Assembly (NCBI GenBank): GCA_031835245.1
Contig: JAVKOQ010000130.1
Coordinates: forward strand, 87,064-151,063
Length of the DNA: 64,000 nt
DNA from: Balamuthia mandrillaris
Lineage: Eukaryota; Discosea; Longamoebia; Balamuthiidae
Direction: 5' to 3'
Of this stretch, positions 46,932-57,614 are shown piece after piece. The stretch's first letter is position 1, and each line of letters starts with the position of its first letter. Under the pieces are notes generated by a model. It was not told the origin of the DNA. It saw nothing but the letters and a program-made list of their open reading frames with translations, and did not search any database. A program made the position numbers and the translations under genes.

Positions 46932-49900
46932 ATGAGTGAGAGTGACGACAGTAGCTCCTCTTCGGAGGAAGTGCAGTACTTGGAAGGAACGGACGATGAG
47001 GAAAATGATCAGCCAATCAATGTCTTTATGGATCGACCTGTCATCAGCAGGGCAAAAGCGAAGGAAGGTGCTCACAACGATGAAGATGACGAAGAAGCAG
47101 AGGAAGAGGAAGAAGGGCTGGAGAACGAGTTGAAAAGGTGGAAGGAGGACTATGAGAGTGATGAAGCGGAGTCAGAAAAGGAACTGAGGGCGTACCAGGA
47201 GAGGAGCCACTCAGAAGAGGACGAGAGCCAAACGCCCGATGCGGGAGAGAACGAAACTGATGTTGAAGATGAGGAGGAAAAGGTTGAGGCGGAAGAAAGT
47301 GACGGAGGAGTATCGGAAGAAACAAGCGAGCACTCGGAAGCTAGCAGCAGCATTGGCGGAGAAGAAGACGAAGAGTTAGAAGCAGAAGACGATGACGAGG
47401 AAGAAACAAAGGAAGAAATGGAAGGCGCTGAAAAAGGAGAGGAACTCGAACCGATGAAGCTCGTCTCTCCTGACACAACGACCCATGAAACAGCAAACCA
47501 GTTTCGGCCAATTCCTCCCATTGTTTTGGTATGCTCCGCTGATCTGTCTTCTTTCTTTCTTCTTTCCTCTCTCCTCCGTTTTGCTTCTCCTCACTTCTTT
47601 ATCCGTCGTTTTTTCGTTTCGTTGTCATACAGCAAAAAGTGCCATCGGTCATACTGATCCAAGAAGGAGGAAGAAGGCAAGTGATCCCCATAGAAGGAGC
47701 TCCCGTACCGGCGGAGGAACCTCTGCTATTGTTGGAGCCGAGCCAGCATCCTCAACTCCAACAACAGAACAACAGAGGTCGGCCTCGTTACTTTGACACC
47801 CTGAAGCGGGAGGATATCCTACGAAGGAGGCGTGAGGCAGAGGCCAGTCGTGTTCCTATTCTTCTTCGAGTTTCGTATTCTTTCTCTCTCCTGTATTATT
47901 TCGTTCTGACGTATGTGTTCCTCGCGCGTTTGTGTTGTTGGCTGTAAAAAGGTGACAACGCCACAAGAAAGCGGAGGTACGACGGTGGATATAGTGCTGC
48001 CGCGAAATTGTTTGATGGATGAAGTGAAGATGTCGATATGGAAGCAGATCCCTGCCCTTTGGAACTTGCCAAAAGAAGATTATGACTTGTGTCTTTCTTC
48101 CAATAACGTATGTGCTCTCTCTCTCTCTCTCACTTCTCTCCTTGCTTTTCTCTCGTGTCTCTCTGTTTCAGTTTATAACGTTCCACTTGGTTAATGTTGG
48201 TGTTTTTGAATGATGTAGGAAGTTTTGGATGTGTTGTTTTTGAAGTTGTTAAACATACCAGTTGTTCGGGACTACCATCGAGAGCACGACTCTGTGGCGC
48301 TAACTCTTTGTCCAAAACGCCCTGTTATTCTTCACTCAAAGTTTGTCTCTCTTTGCTCTCTTCTTCTCTTTTCTAAATAGGTTAATCGTTTGCTATAACG
48401 CAGAAAAGAGAAAGAGGAAGAACAAAAAGAAGAAGAGAATGAGAACGAACCGTGGAAGAAAGAAGCACAAGGTTTGGCAAAAATGCTGAGCAAAACACAA
48501 ACATCTCTCTTCAACCTGCAAAACGAGTTAATACGTTATTTGGACAACATCAAAGAAAAAGTTCAACTTTGTCAAGTCAAACTCGAAACCATTGAAGAAA
48601 ACAAGAAAGAAAACGAGAACAAAGAAGAAAACGAGAGGGAAGAAGGGAAGATGAAGTTAAAGAAAAAAGTGTTGGAACGAGTTCATAAAGACATTCAACA
48701 AATAGTGGATAGCGTTGGAAGCTATCAAAGTCTTGTTCCACATACTCAACAAAAACAAGAAGCTGATCTACAGCCTCAACAAAATAGAGTGGAATCACAG
48801 GAAGAAGAAGATAAGATGGAAAACGAAAATAAAGAAAAGGAAGAGGATGAAGCAATAACATTGTCGAAAAATGAAGCCAACGACTCGGCAGAGAAGGTGA
48901 ATAATGAAACCGAAAAAGAACGAAATGGAGAGAACCAATCAACAAAAGAGAAACACGGAACGAATGCACTAGAAGCGAGGTCTGACAACAACATAAAGGC
49001 AGAACAATCAAAAGAAGCAAATGAAGACGAGGAAGAAAAGCATCAACAAAAACAAAAGAAGATCTTAAGTTCATTAGAACGAACACGATTAGAGTTTTTG
49101 GAAACGGAAGAAACGTACGTGAACGGACTGGGCATCCTGGTGGACGTTTATCTTCGCGGCCTAAGAGAAGCCGAGGTGATCAGCTTGAAAGACACCGAAG
49201 TTATCTTTGGCAACATTACGACCATTCATCAAATCCATCAAAACCTATTCTCTGATCTAAAACAATGCGTCAAAGAGAAGCAAGGAGGAGAGAAAGACGG
49301 GAGTTATCATCACCGATCGTTTGGAGATGTGTTGGGTTCATTCGTACCTTTCTTGAAGATGTACAACGTCTACGTCAACGGCTTCAACGAGGCTAATAAA
49401 CGGATCAAAGAGCTGAGTACCTCTTCTAGAAAGTTTAGCAATTTTTTGGCCCTGTGCAAAGCGAAACCGGAGTGTCAAAACTTGGATTTGCCCTCTTATC
49501 TCATCACTCCTATTCAACGCCTTCCTCGTTACGAATTGCTTTTGAGAGATCTCATTCGAAGAAGTTCATCTCAAGGAGGAAAATGGAGAGGATGGTGGGG
49601 AAGAAGTTTTGGATGAAGATGAAGTGGAAAAGTTGAAAACGGTTTTGGAGACAGTCGTAAGTGTGAACCAATACGTCAACGAGAGCAAGCGAAGTCAAGA
49701 ATTGAGGCAGAGGCTTTATAGGTTGCAACGCTGTGTCAAGAGTCACTTCGACATCTTTTCTAGGGTGAACCGACATCTCGTGAAAGAAGGCTTTCTTTCC
49801 ATTCTTGAAGTATCTTCTTATTCTTCTTCGCCCGTTGTTCTTCCGCTTTCAACTTCTGCTTCCGCTGTTTCTTCTTCGTCGACTGAAACAGCACCTTCTT

Positions 49901-50661
49901 CTTTGCCATCTTCTTCTTCGTCTTCTTCGCTATCTTCTTCTACCTCAGCTTCGTCTTCGGTGCCATCTGCAACTTTGTATCGAGAGCATTACTTCTTCCT
50001 GTTTGATGACAACTTGTTAGAAGTAAGTGGAGGAGGAAAGAGCAACAAGTTCAAGTTTATACGTCTCTTTGAGCTCTCTAAAGTTTCCATACAACGATCA
50101 CGAAAGGCTAAAGAAGATAGAGAAAATGACGATGAAAGAGATGAAAAGAAGAAAGATGAAGATGAAGAAGAACAATTTGAGCTGTGGAACAAAGTGACGC
50201 AGAGAAAATACCTTCTCAGAGCAAAGAACAAATCCGAAAGAGACCATTGGTACGAAGCAATGAAGAAGTTGATCGCTGCTTCCAAAAAGTCGAGTTCCCG
50301 TCCAGTTATCTCTCATCATGTTGATATGAGTTCAGGCCATCAACGTCAGCTACATCAAAGAGAAAGTAAAAGAGCATCGCTTCAGGTTCCTAAGTTTACA
50401 AAGAAAAAGAAGAAGGCTTCTTCGACATCATCTTCCTCGACTTCTTCAGGTAGAACTCGTGCTTTCACTTCTTCATCTATTCCGCATTATGAGGAGAGAG
50501 AAAAAGAAAGTGGAAGTATGAAAAGACGAAAAGATGATAAGGAAAGAGGAGGGAAAACAATAAGTGTTGGGAGAAGTCAAGCAAAGGAGAGAACAACGAC
50601 AACAGAAAAAGAGGCAAAGAAAGGAGGTAGCACCTCATCTCAGAAAAGCAAACGAACATAA
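46932..50661 (+). CDS. Rho guanine nucleotide exchange factor (DH-PH) with acidic N-terminus; apparent frameshift in DH
   Basis: Exons run 46932 to about 47529, then about 47633-47870, 47952-48108, 48219-48341 and 48403 to the end. The first 200 residues are acidic low complexity. A small globular region follows (TTVDIVLPRNCLMDEVKMSI; LDVLFLKLLNIPVV) that looks ubiquitin- or Ras-binding-like. A charged coiled coil then leads to the DH domain: RLEFLETEETYVNGL, SYLITPIQRLPRYELLLRDL. At about 49555-49570 the frame breaks: the first frame stops at 49616 while HLKEENGEDGGEEVLDE and VETV-like DH helices continue in another frame to TAA 50661. A PH domain follows (REHYFFLFDDNLLEV ... KSERDHWYEAMKKLI). 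No GT-AG intron fits the break. It should activate a Rho/Rac GTPase if intact. Confidence 0.8.
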
Positions 50662-50738
50662 ACTGAACAACGAAAGCGACAAGAGAGAGAGAGAGAAAAG
50701 AGAGAAATGACAAAAACTAATAAATAACGTGAATAATA

Positions 50739-52323
50739 TTATGTAGCAAGCCCTTTAAGAGCTCGTATATTACTGAGAAAACCTGTTTGTTCAAAGATCA
50801 TTAGAAAGAAGAAGAACGAGCGAGGAACCAAGAAAGAAGGGACAGGATACAAACCTTGGAGAATGGGAACAAACGAGTTTGGCGCATTTCTTTCAGCCAA
50901 CGTAAATTCTGTAAATAACCTTTTCATGTCCAAAAGTTCTATTTCCATCTCATATGTTGTTTCTTCTGCTTGAGTTCTGTTGTTTGTCTTTTTTGAAGGC
51001 AAAACAAAGCAACATTAGTTACACTTCAAAATAAGAAAGACGCCAAATAGAGAGCATAAGAGAGAACAAACCATTTGTACTTTGGTGAGGTCAAAAGAAT
51101 ACAGCTCAAAGACGTAAGAAATGCGTTCCTTTTTTCGCTCATGAGAAGCTCTTCCTCCTTTAATAGCATCCTCTGGAACAGGCTCTTCCTCCGAAGCGCT
51201 TATTCTAAAGTCTAGCGGGGACCTAGGACAGTGAAAGTTCAGATCGCCCAAACGTCGTTTGCGAATGGCTTTGACAAACTTGCGGTCGGCATCCAGAGTG
51301 ACTCGCACGTCGGATGGCTGGTTGTAGAATACATCTATTTCAGTGAAATGGGAGTACTTCATTGGTGAACCCTTTATGTTTAGTCAAGTAACATGAAGGA
51401 GCTGATTAGCAATAATAAAAAGAGAGAAGCATAGAAGCAGAGAAGCAGAGAAGCAGAGAAGCAGAGAAGCAGAGATGCTGGGCGGCTGAGAAGCTGAGAA
51501 GAGAAGAGAGAAGAGAGGAGAGAGAACAAAGAGAAGGAGAAGCAGAGAACCAGAAAAGAGAACAAGAGAAGAGAGCGGAGAAAACGAGAGACCAGGTGAA
51601 GAGAAGCAGAGAGAAGAGAGAAGAGTAGGGGAGAGGATAACAGCTGAACCTGATAAGAGGGTTGTTTTGTGTCGATAAACCGTTGGTTCAACGTTCTGTT
51701 GAACAATGCAAAAGTGCCCTCGGAGAGGCTGGACTGAAAACGGAACCACGGCCGGGAGCCCTCGGAGAGGACGCAAGTCTCGCTCCCCACTCCCAAATGC
51801 GCTCTGTCGTTGCTGTGCTTGTCGATGATAATGCCCAACTTGGCTTCGATCTTATATATATATATGAAGCAGAAAGCGAGAAGAAAAGACAAAGACGAAA
51901 GAAAGAATGAAAACGACAAGAAAGAAAGAAACGACAATAAAGAAACAAAGAAGATAGAAACAAAGGCGAAGAGAGAGAGAGAAACCTCAACGTTGGGTCT
52001 GTCTATGTACTGTTTTACGAAGCCAGTGATGAGGCGAAGGTTGTCTTCCATAGGATAGTATCCCAACTGTATAATAGTTCACACATGTGAGCAAACAAAA
52101 AAAGCGTGGGATGAGATCAAAGCGGCCATTCGAAAAAATAAGAGTGAAAATGTACAAAGCTAGCTGATGGTTTGAATGGAGGATAACCACTACGGGCAGA
52201 ACCCGATGCATCTCCTCCCGTTGTACTACTACTGCTATCACCGCTGTCACTGCCACTTTCCTTCTCGTTGGCCTTGTCTTCCGGCTCAGAGCGACCTCTC
52301 TTTCTTCCTCTTCCTTCTTCCAT
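50739..52323 (-). CDS. mRNA-capping RNA 5'-triphosphatase (Cet1/TTM type)
   Basis: Six exons (52323-52156, 52066-51986, 51850-51650, 51371-51072, 50987-50855, 50782-50739) give 308 aa. This metal-dependent tunnel enzyme removes the gamma phosphate of nascent mRNA before guanylylation. The family strands are visible: IEAKLGIIID (first metal-binding Glu pair), FALFNRTLN, KYSHFTEIDVFY and VRVTLDADRKFVKAIRKRR. Also present are LNFHCPRSPLDFRIS and TTYEMEIELLD (last Glu pair). It begins with an acidic/basic low-complexity tail. It is the fungal/protist type, not the cysteine-phosphatase type of animals and plants. Confidence 0.9.
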
Positions 52324-52800
52324 TTTCTCTTCTTTCTTTGCATTGTCTCGAGTCGTCCTGAGACTTGTATTAGCGTCGACAAAATCGGTTTCTCCACGAA
52401 ATCTCGTTAAAATTCCGTTCGTGATAGATTAATACCTTATCTGATTAACAAAGATCAAGCGACTCCTCTAATGGACTCCTCAGACAGTTTCCGCATAGAC
52501 AGGAGAGAAGTCAGCGAGAAATGGGAATTCATTCCATTTTTCCGCCAAAAATAGGAAAAAAAAGGGTGATGGCTGATGGACGTGAGATACGTCCTATCAA
52601 CAGCGTGTGAGCGCGTTTACAAAAAAAAAAAACCAACACAGCATAAAAGAAAGAGAGAAGAACGGGGAGAGAGAGAGAAAGAGAGACCTTCAGGAGAAAA
52701 ACGTAGCACGCCCAACGCCAAGCCCAACTGCTCAAGCAAAAGAAATTAAAGGGAGAGAGAGAGAGAGAGGAACACACGCACGCACCACAAAAAAATAATA
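52324..52800. promoter_or_regulatory. Divergent capping-enzyme / SAP30 promoter
   Basis: It contains GCGTCGACAAAA (52373-52384), a TTTTTCCGCCAAAAA element near 52538-52552 and (GA)n purine repeats (52665-52690, 52752-52770) close to the SAP30 start. No ORF is credible. Confidence 0.5.
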
Positions 52801-53546
52801 ATGAGAGGAACAGTTTCACGACGAGACGTAGCGGCCGACGGCCACAAGACGACGACCAAACGGAAGAAAGCGTCCTCCTCCTCGGCCTCCGCCTCCTCCG
52901 TCTCCTCCAACATACCGCCCAGCAGCAGCGGAGTGGCGCCCAAGCAGAGGAAGAAACGGAAGCTGCGAGGCACCGCCGCCTCCAGCAACAGCCCCTCCGT
53001 CAATGGCAACGGCAACGGCAGCACCAATGGTATTCACGGAGAGGTAACCTACAGCAACCGCCTTCAAAAAGAAGACGCTTTTTCTTTCTTTCTTTCTTTC
53101 TCTCTTTCTCTCTACTTTTTTTTAACGTTCGTTTCTATTCTATTCTATTCTTTTTTTTATCCATTCGTTTCTTTTTGAGTGGTGTTGCATCGATCACATG
53201 GATAGATCAAACCCTCAGAAAGAACGAAATATTGTTTTTTTTCATCTGATTCAAATCTTACTACCGTTTTTCTTTCTGTTGTTTTTTCTTTTTTTTAATT
53301 TATTCTTTTTCTTAACTTAAAAAAAAACACAACTAACCAAAATAAAAAATAAAATAGGGAGTCGACTTGGGCAAACTGAGCATGTCCGCTCTGAAGCTCT
53401 ACAAGAAGAAGTACCACCTCAAGGCCAACAGCCGGAGCAAGCAGGAGCTCATCAAGGTGGTGTCCAAGCACTGGTCCACCCATCGCGTGGAGGAGGAGGA
53501 GGTCCTCAAACGTTTCCTGGCCTCTCTTAAGGCGAGAACGGACTGA
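52801..53546 (+). CDS. SAP30: SAP30-like Sin3-binding protein
   Basis: Two exons (52801-53043, 53358-53546) give 143 aa. Exon 1 is a basic Ser/Ala/Asn-rich tail with a KQRKKRKLR nuclear-localisation-like patch. Exon 2 is the SAP30 Sin3-binding domain: GVDLGKLSMSALKLYKKKYH, then SKQELIKVVSKHW and EEVLKRFLASLKA. SAP30 bridges Sin3 and histone deacetylases in a co-repressor complex. The animal zinc finger is missing here, as in SAP30 proteins of many protists and fungi. The intron has long T/TTTC tracts. Confidence 0.85.
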
Positions 53547-53773
53547 GAGAGAAAAGAGAGATAGAAAGCCAGGCAGGTCTGATCATCGATGCTCAGACGA
53601 GAAAGAGAAGAAGGAGGATAAAGAACGTTTTCTCTCTTCTTTTTTCGGATTTGTTCCTCTCCTTTGTCTTCTTCTCCTTTTTTTTTTTGACTTTGTGTAA
53701 ACAGCATTCTTTTTTTTTTTTTGGTGGATAACAAAAATAAAAGAAGATAATGTCTTCTTTTTTATTTTACAAA

Positions 53774-53855
<82 letters not shown>

Positions 53856-54316
53856 AAAATGAAAGGATTCAACAGGGTCCATGAAAACGTGTGAGTTTCG
53901 GTCATCGTTTATTGGTGCCATTTACGGAGTGGAGTGAAACGTTTAAATAGAACTCCGAAGATTGATCTGTGGTTCTGAAATCTGATTGGTTTGGGCGGAT
54001 CTTCCAACAACAATCAAAACAAAAACACGTGAAACCAATGATGATTTTTGATTGGTGCGATCTTATAGCATTGGTTGGTGAGAAGAGGGACGAAACTGGT
54101 TCCGCAAAAGAGGCGAAGAGGTAATAAGACTGTAGCCCCGCCATCATTGCTATTGGCCCAAATGCTTTGATTTACTATTGGCTTAGTAATAGAAATTTCA
54201 TTAGTTCGAAATTATTCTTCGAATAAATTGATTAGGGTTACTACCACGCCAAGAAACTGTGTTCCGCTCTTTCTTTTTGCTCAACAAACAAACAACAACA
54301 GAATACCTTACAAACC
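53547..54316. other. Intergenic region with (CT)n and CCAAT-box cluster
   Basis: The left part is the SAP30 3' flank. (CT)n runs follow at 53775-53855. Several ATTGG/CCAAT boxes (near 53911, 53983, 54036, 54050, 54072, 54151 and 54177) lie on both strands upstream of the small gene at 54317. ATTGGTNNGATCTT-like segments recur. No gene is recognised. Confidence 0.5.
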
Positions 54317-54610
54317 ATGCCCCGACAACGACGCCCACAAGTTTTGTGCGAGAAATGCGAAAAACGTTTCACACCACACTACTCCGGTCAGTGCTACACT
54401 TGCTTATCCAACAAGGAGAAGTTCAATGGGCGCAAGCGCTGCTATGCTGCCAGGAAACGAAACGAAGAACGTCAACGACGACTTTGCCTTGGCAACCGGC
54501 GAGAGGAGACGGTGACGAACTTCCTGCAGTTCCTGGAACAGCTTAGCGGGCAGCAGCAGCAGCAGCAACTCCTGGAGCCACAGAGGCGGCCTCAGCAGCA
54601 GCAACAGTAA
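54317..54610 (+). CDS. Small CxxC protein with Gln-rich tail
   Basis: An intronless 97-aa frame. The N-terminal half has CEKCEKRFTPHYSGQCYTC, i.e. CxxC-x12-CxxC, a plausible single zinc-ribbon or treble-clef-like site, then a strongly basic helix (RKRCYAARKRNEERQRR). The C-terminus is Gln-rich (QQQQQQ and QQQQQ). Composition and the clustered CCAAT boxes upstream favour a real gene. I do not recognise the family; a nucleic-acid role is only suggested. Confidence 0.55.
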   Translation: MPRQRRPQVLCEKCEKRFTPHYSGQCYTCLSNKEKFNGRKRCYAARKRNEERQRRLCLGNRREETVTNFLQFLEQLSGQQQQQQLLEPQRRPQQQQQ

Positions 54611-55241
54611 CTCCTACTGCATCTTCTTTTGTATTGTTTCTCCTACTCTGCAGGGTGACAGTGTGCCACAGCATCTGTTAGCACTTTGACCTTACATCAG
54701 ACGTGAGTGGGGATGGCAACGCAAAACTGTCTAGTGGATGGGGTGAGGAGAGGTTTATTCGTACGGGTCGACGCATTAAGTGGTGGTGGCGGTTTGGGTA
54801 CTGTGCGCACGGACCTTTACTTAGCTCCCCACGCCCTCTCTTTGCCCCTTGAAGCTGGATGGTGGCGGGTTGTTGTCTTCTGCTTGCCCTTTTGTTTTGA
54901 GATGGGTGTGAAATGGTGCTGTTGTGGTACTCTGCATCCTTGTTGTCAGCCCAAAAAGCAGAACTGCATTCGTAAGGAGCCAAGACATGGAGTTCAAGAG
55001 CACGGAAGAGGCGCCGTGTTCTTGGGCTTCGCCTCTCTTGTCTTGTGCTTCCTTTCTGTGCAGGAAAGCTGAAGTGGCTGGCAGCAAAAAAAAAAAAAAA
55101 AAAAATAAAAAAAAAAATAAAGAATACTTCCAAAATGGCAACTATGTAAGAAAGAGAGAGAGAGAGACAAAGAGAAAGAGAGAGAGAGAGAGGCAAAGAG
55201 AAAGAGAGAGAGAGACAAAGTAAGAAAGAGAGAGAGAGACA

Positions 55242-55273
<32 letters not shown>

Positions 55274-55824
55274 AAGAGACAGAGAGAGCGAGAGAGAGAG
55301 AGAAGACAGAGACAGAGAGACAGAGAGAGAGACAGAGAGACAGAGAGAGGGGGAGAGCAGAGAGACAGAGAGAGAGAGACAGCGAGAGACAGAGAGAGAG
55401 AAATGGAAAAACGGGAAAGAGAGAAAGAAAAGAAGAAAGAATGTGACAAAAAAAAACAAAAAGTGTAGGTTAGGGCTAGACAAAACTCTTTTAAAAAGGA
55501 AAGTACTACGAAACGACGGGGTAGTGGACATAAGGGTGGACACAGGCTATCTACCAATAGAACTTCGATATAAGGGGTATTTTATTGAAATTTCTGTATT
55601 TCTACCCTATAGTATTTCATATAAAGTCTGCGGGGCTACAGCTACTAATAAGACCGCCAAACAAATCAAGAATGCATAATGGGGGCCGAATGAAAAGAGC
55701 GAAAAACTTGCCATCCAACTGAGTGAAGAAAGCCCATCAAATCCATCGAAAACTCCGTCAGGTTGTTGCTGCCCTCCTTTTGTTTCGTTGCGCCAACCTT
55801 GTGATTCATGCAAAAACGAGAAAC
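54611..55824. other. Unassigned 1.2-kb region with (GA)n microsatellite
   Basis: The first 470 bp are of mixed composition. One 121-codon plus-strand frame (54707-55072) contains a Cys-rich patch and a hydrophobic end, without a recognised domain or splice sites. A poly(A) stretch (55084-55120) precedes GA-rich repeats (55148-55405). A TATAAGGGG (55571-55579) lies about 250 bp upstream of the SDR start. I call nothing here. Confidence 0.5.
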
Positions 55825-56203
55825 ATGGAACAGCAACAACCGCGCCCTTCTCTTCCTCCTCCTCCCGTCACTCCCTTGGAGTCCATCTTCTCTCCCCAAA
55901 GGCAAAACGAAAGAAAGGTCTTCATCGTGACGGGAAGCACCCAAGGGCTCGGCAAGGACATCGCCCTGAACCTGGCCAAAACGGGGGTGGCCTCTCGCGG
56001 CCTGGTCCTGTGCGGCCGCAACAAAGAGAAAGGAGAGAAGGCGGCCCAGGAGATCCAGCGCTGCGTGCAGGACAAAGCGGAACAACGAGAGGAAGAGAGG
56101 TTGAGGGTCGTGTTTGTGCAGGCGGACCTGACGAAGGAAGAGGACTGCAGAAAAGTGGTTCAGACTTGTGACCGTTTGTTTGGAACCCTTCATGGCAAGC
56201 TGC

Positions 56204-56241
<38 letters not shown>

Positions 56242-56987
56242 ACTCTCTCATCTCTCTCGGTTTCTCTCTCTCATATCTCTCTCCTCCCTCCTCTCTCCCG
56301 TTATTGTTCTCTGAGTTTTCTCTTCTGCCCTCATCGCTCTTTTGTCTTCTCCTCTCTCTCGCAAACACTCACAACAAAAACAGGACTAGTGAATTCAGCG
56401 GGTCTCTCCACAAGAGGGACTTTGGAAGAGACCGACTGCAAGCTATGGGACACTCTCTTCGCGTTAAACGTTCGTGCTCCCTTCATTCTTTGCCAGGAGG
56501 CTGCTCGTATCATGAAAAGAGAACACGTTGGCGGCGCCATCGTTAACATCAGCAGGTTCGTACCAACTATGACAAGAAGGAACAACAGAAAGAAGACGCC
56601 AAAACAATAACAAAACAATTGCATAGCATTAACGCAAAAGGAGGCCAGATAGGAATGGCAGCGTACGCTCCTACCAAAGGCGCTTTGGATACCTTCACCA
56701 GGAACATCGCCCAAGAGCTCCAACCATTCCGCATTCGCGCCAACGCCATTCAAGTCGGCTGGTTGCTAACGGAGAACGAGGACAAGCTTCAACGAGAACT
56801 AACGGGAGATGAGAAGTGGTTGGAGAAGGCGGAGAAGGAGCATCCTATGGGACGATTGTTAAGACCGCAGGACATATCGAACTTGGCGTGTTTCCTGCTG
56901 TCGGATGCTGCTAACATGTTGACCGGCTCCGTTATACCGTTTCACCCTGGTTTGTTCTTCTTTCCTTTTGGTCTTGTTCTCTCTCCT

Positions 56988-57036
<49 letters not shown>

Positions 57037-57094
57037 TCTCGTGTTGGCTCAACCTGGAACAACAACAACAGATCAAGTGCAGTGCAGTCTATGA
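55825..57094 (+). CDS. Short-chain dehydrogenase/reductase
   Basis: Four exons (55825-56194, 56384-56555, 56627-56949, 57072-57094) give 295 aa. The Rossmann nucleotide site is VFIVTGSTQGLGKDIA, followed by LVNSAG, the catalytic Ser region NISSINAKGG and YAPTK (Tyr-x3-Lys). The tail has NACFLLSD-like LACFLLSDAANMLTGS. It is a classical NAD(P)(H) SDR with unknown substrate. An in-frame ATG at 55723 would add 34 residues; I prefer 55825 because the upstream part is of poor composition. Intron 1 appears to be a GC-AG intron (GCAAGC donor at 56195). Confidence 0.88.
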
Positions 57095-57522
57095 ACAAAC
57101 CGAGGTTGCTTTGGGTTAACGCGTTCCTGGAATGCCCGATTTTTTGGCGACAACATGGACGAAATTTCGCGGGTTAAACAAATGAAAAATACTTGATAAC
57201 TTTGATTAATTAATTTTCGCAATTATGGAAAAGTTTAACCGCAATTGGGCAATCAAACAAAACAATAGAAAAAAAGCACTCGAAAAGGAGGAAAAACGAA
57301 AACCAAAAAGACCAAGCAGCGGTATCGCGTAGCGAAAAGAACTGGAAGGAAGGGGAAAGGGGAAAGGGGAAAAACGTTAATTGTTTTTTTGTGGCAAGCA
57401 GTTGAAAGGCCTTTCTTTCTGTTTTTTTGTGCGTGAAGGAAAAAAAACCCTTTTCTTTCGTACGTGTTGTTACCTTTTTGTTTATTCATGATTTATTTTC
57501 CTTTGTTTCTCTGTCTCTTTCT

Positions 57523-57571
<49 letters not shown>

Positions 57572-57614
57572 TCTTCTCTCGAAACGCTAAAACTCAAAAT
57601 AATAATTTAACAGG
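57095..57614. promoter_or_regulatory. Upstream region and likely 5'-UTR intron of the multi-PH gene
   Basis: AT-rich promoter sequence is followed by (CT)n (57521-57567) and AATTTAACAG directly before the ATG at 57615. The acceptor-like AG at 57612-57613 after a pyrimidine tract suggests that a 5'-UTR intron ends at the start codon. Confidence 0.45.

Noticed and set aside
54707-55072. 121-codon frame with Cys-rich patch
   Set aside because: No domain, no splice signals and composition unlike neighbours; retained only as unassigned region.
54994-55557. Ser/Leu-rich minus-strand ORFs
   Set aside because: Translations of the (GA)n microsatellite.
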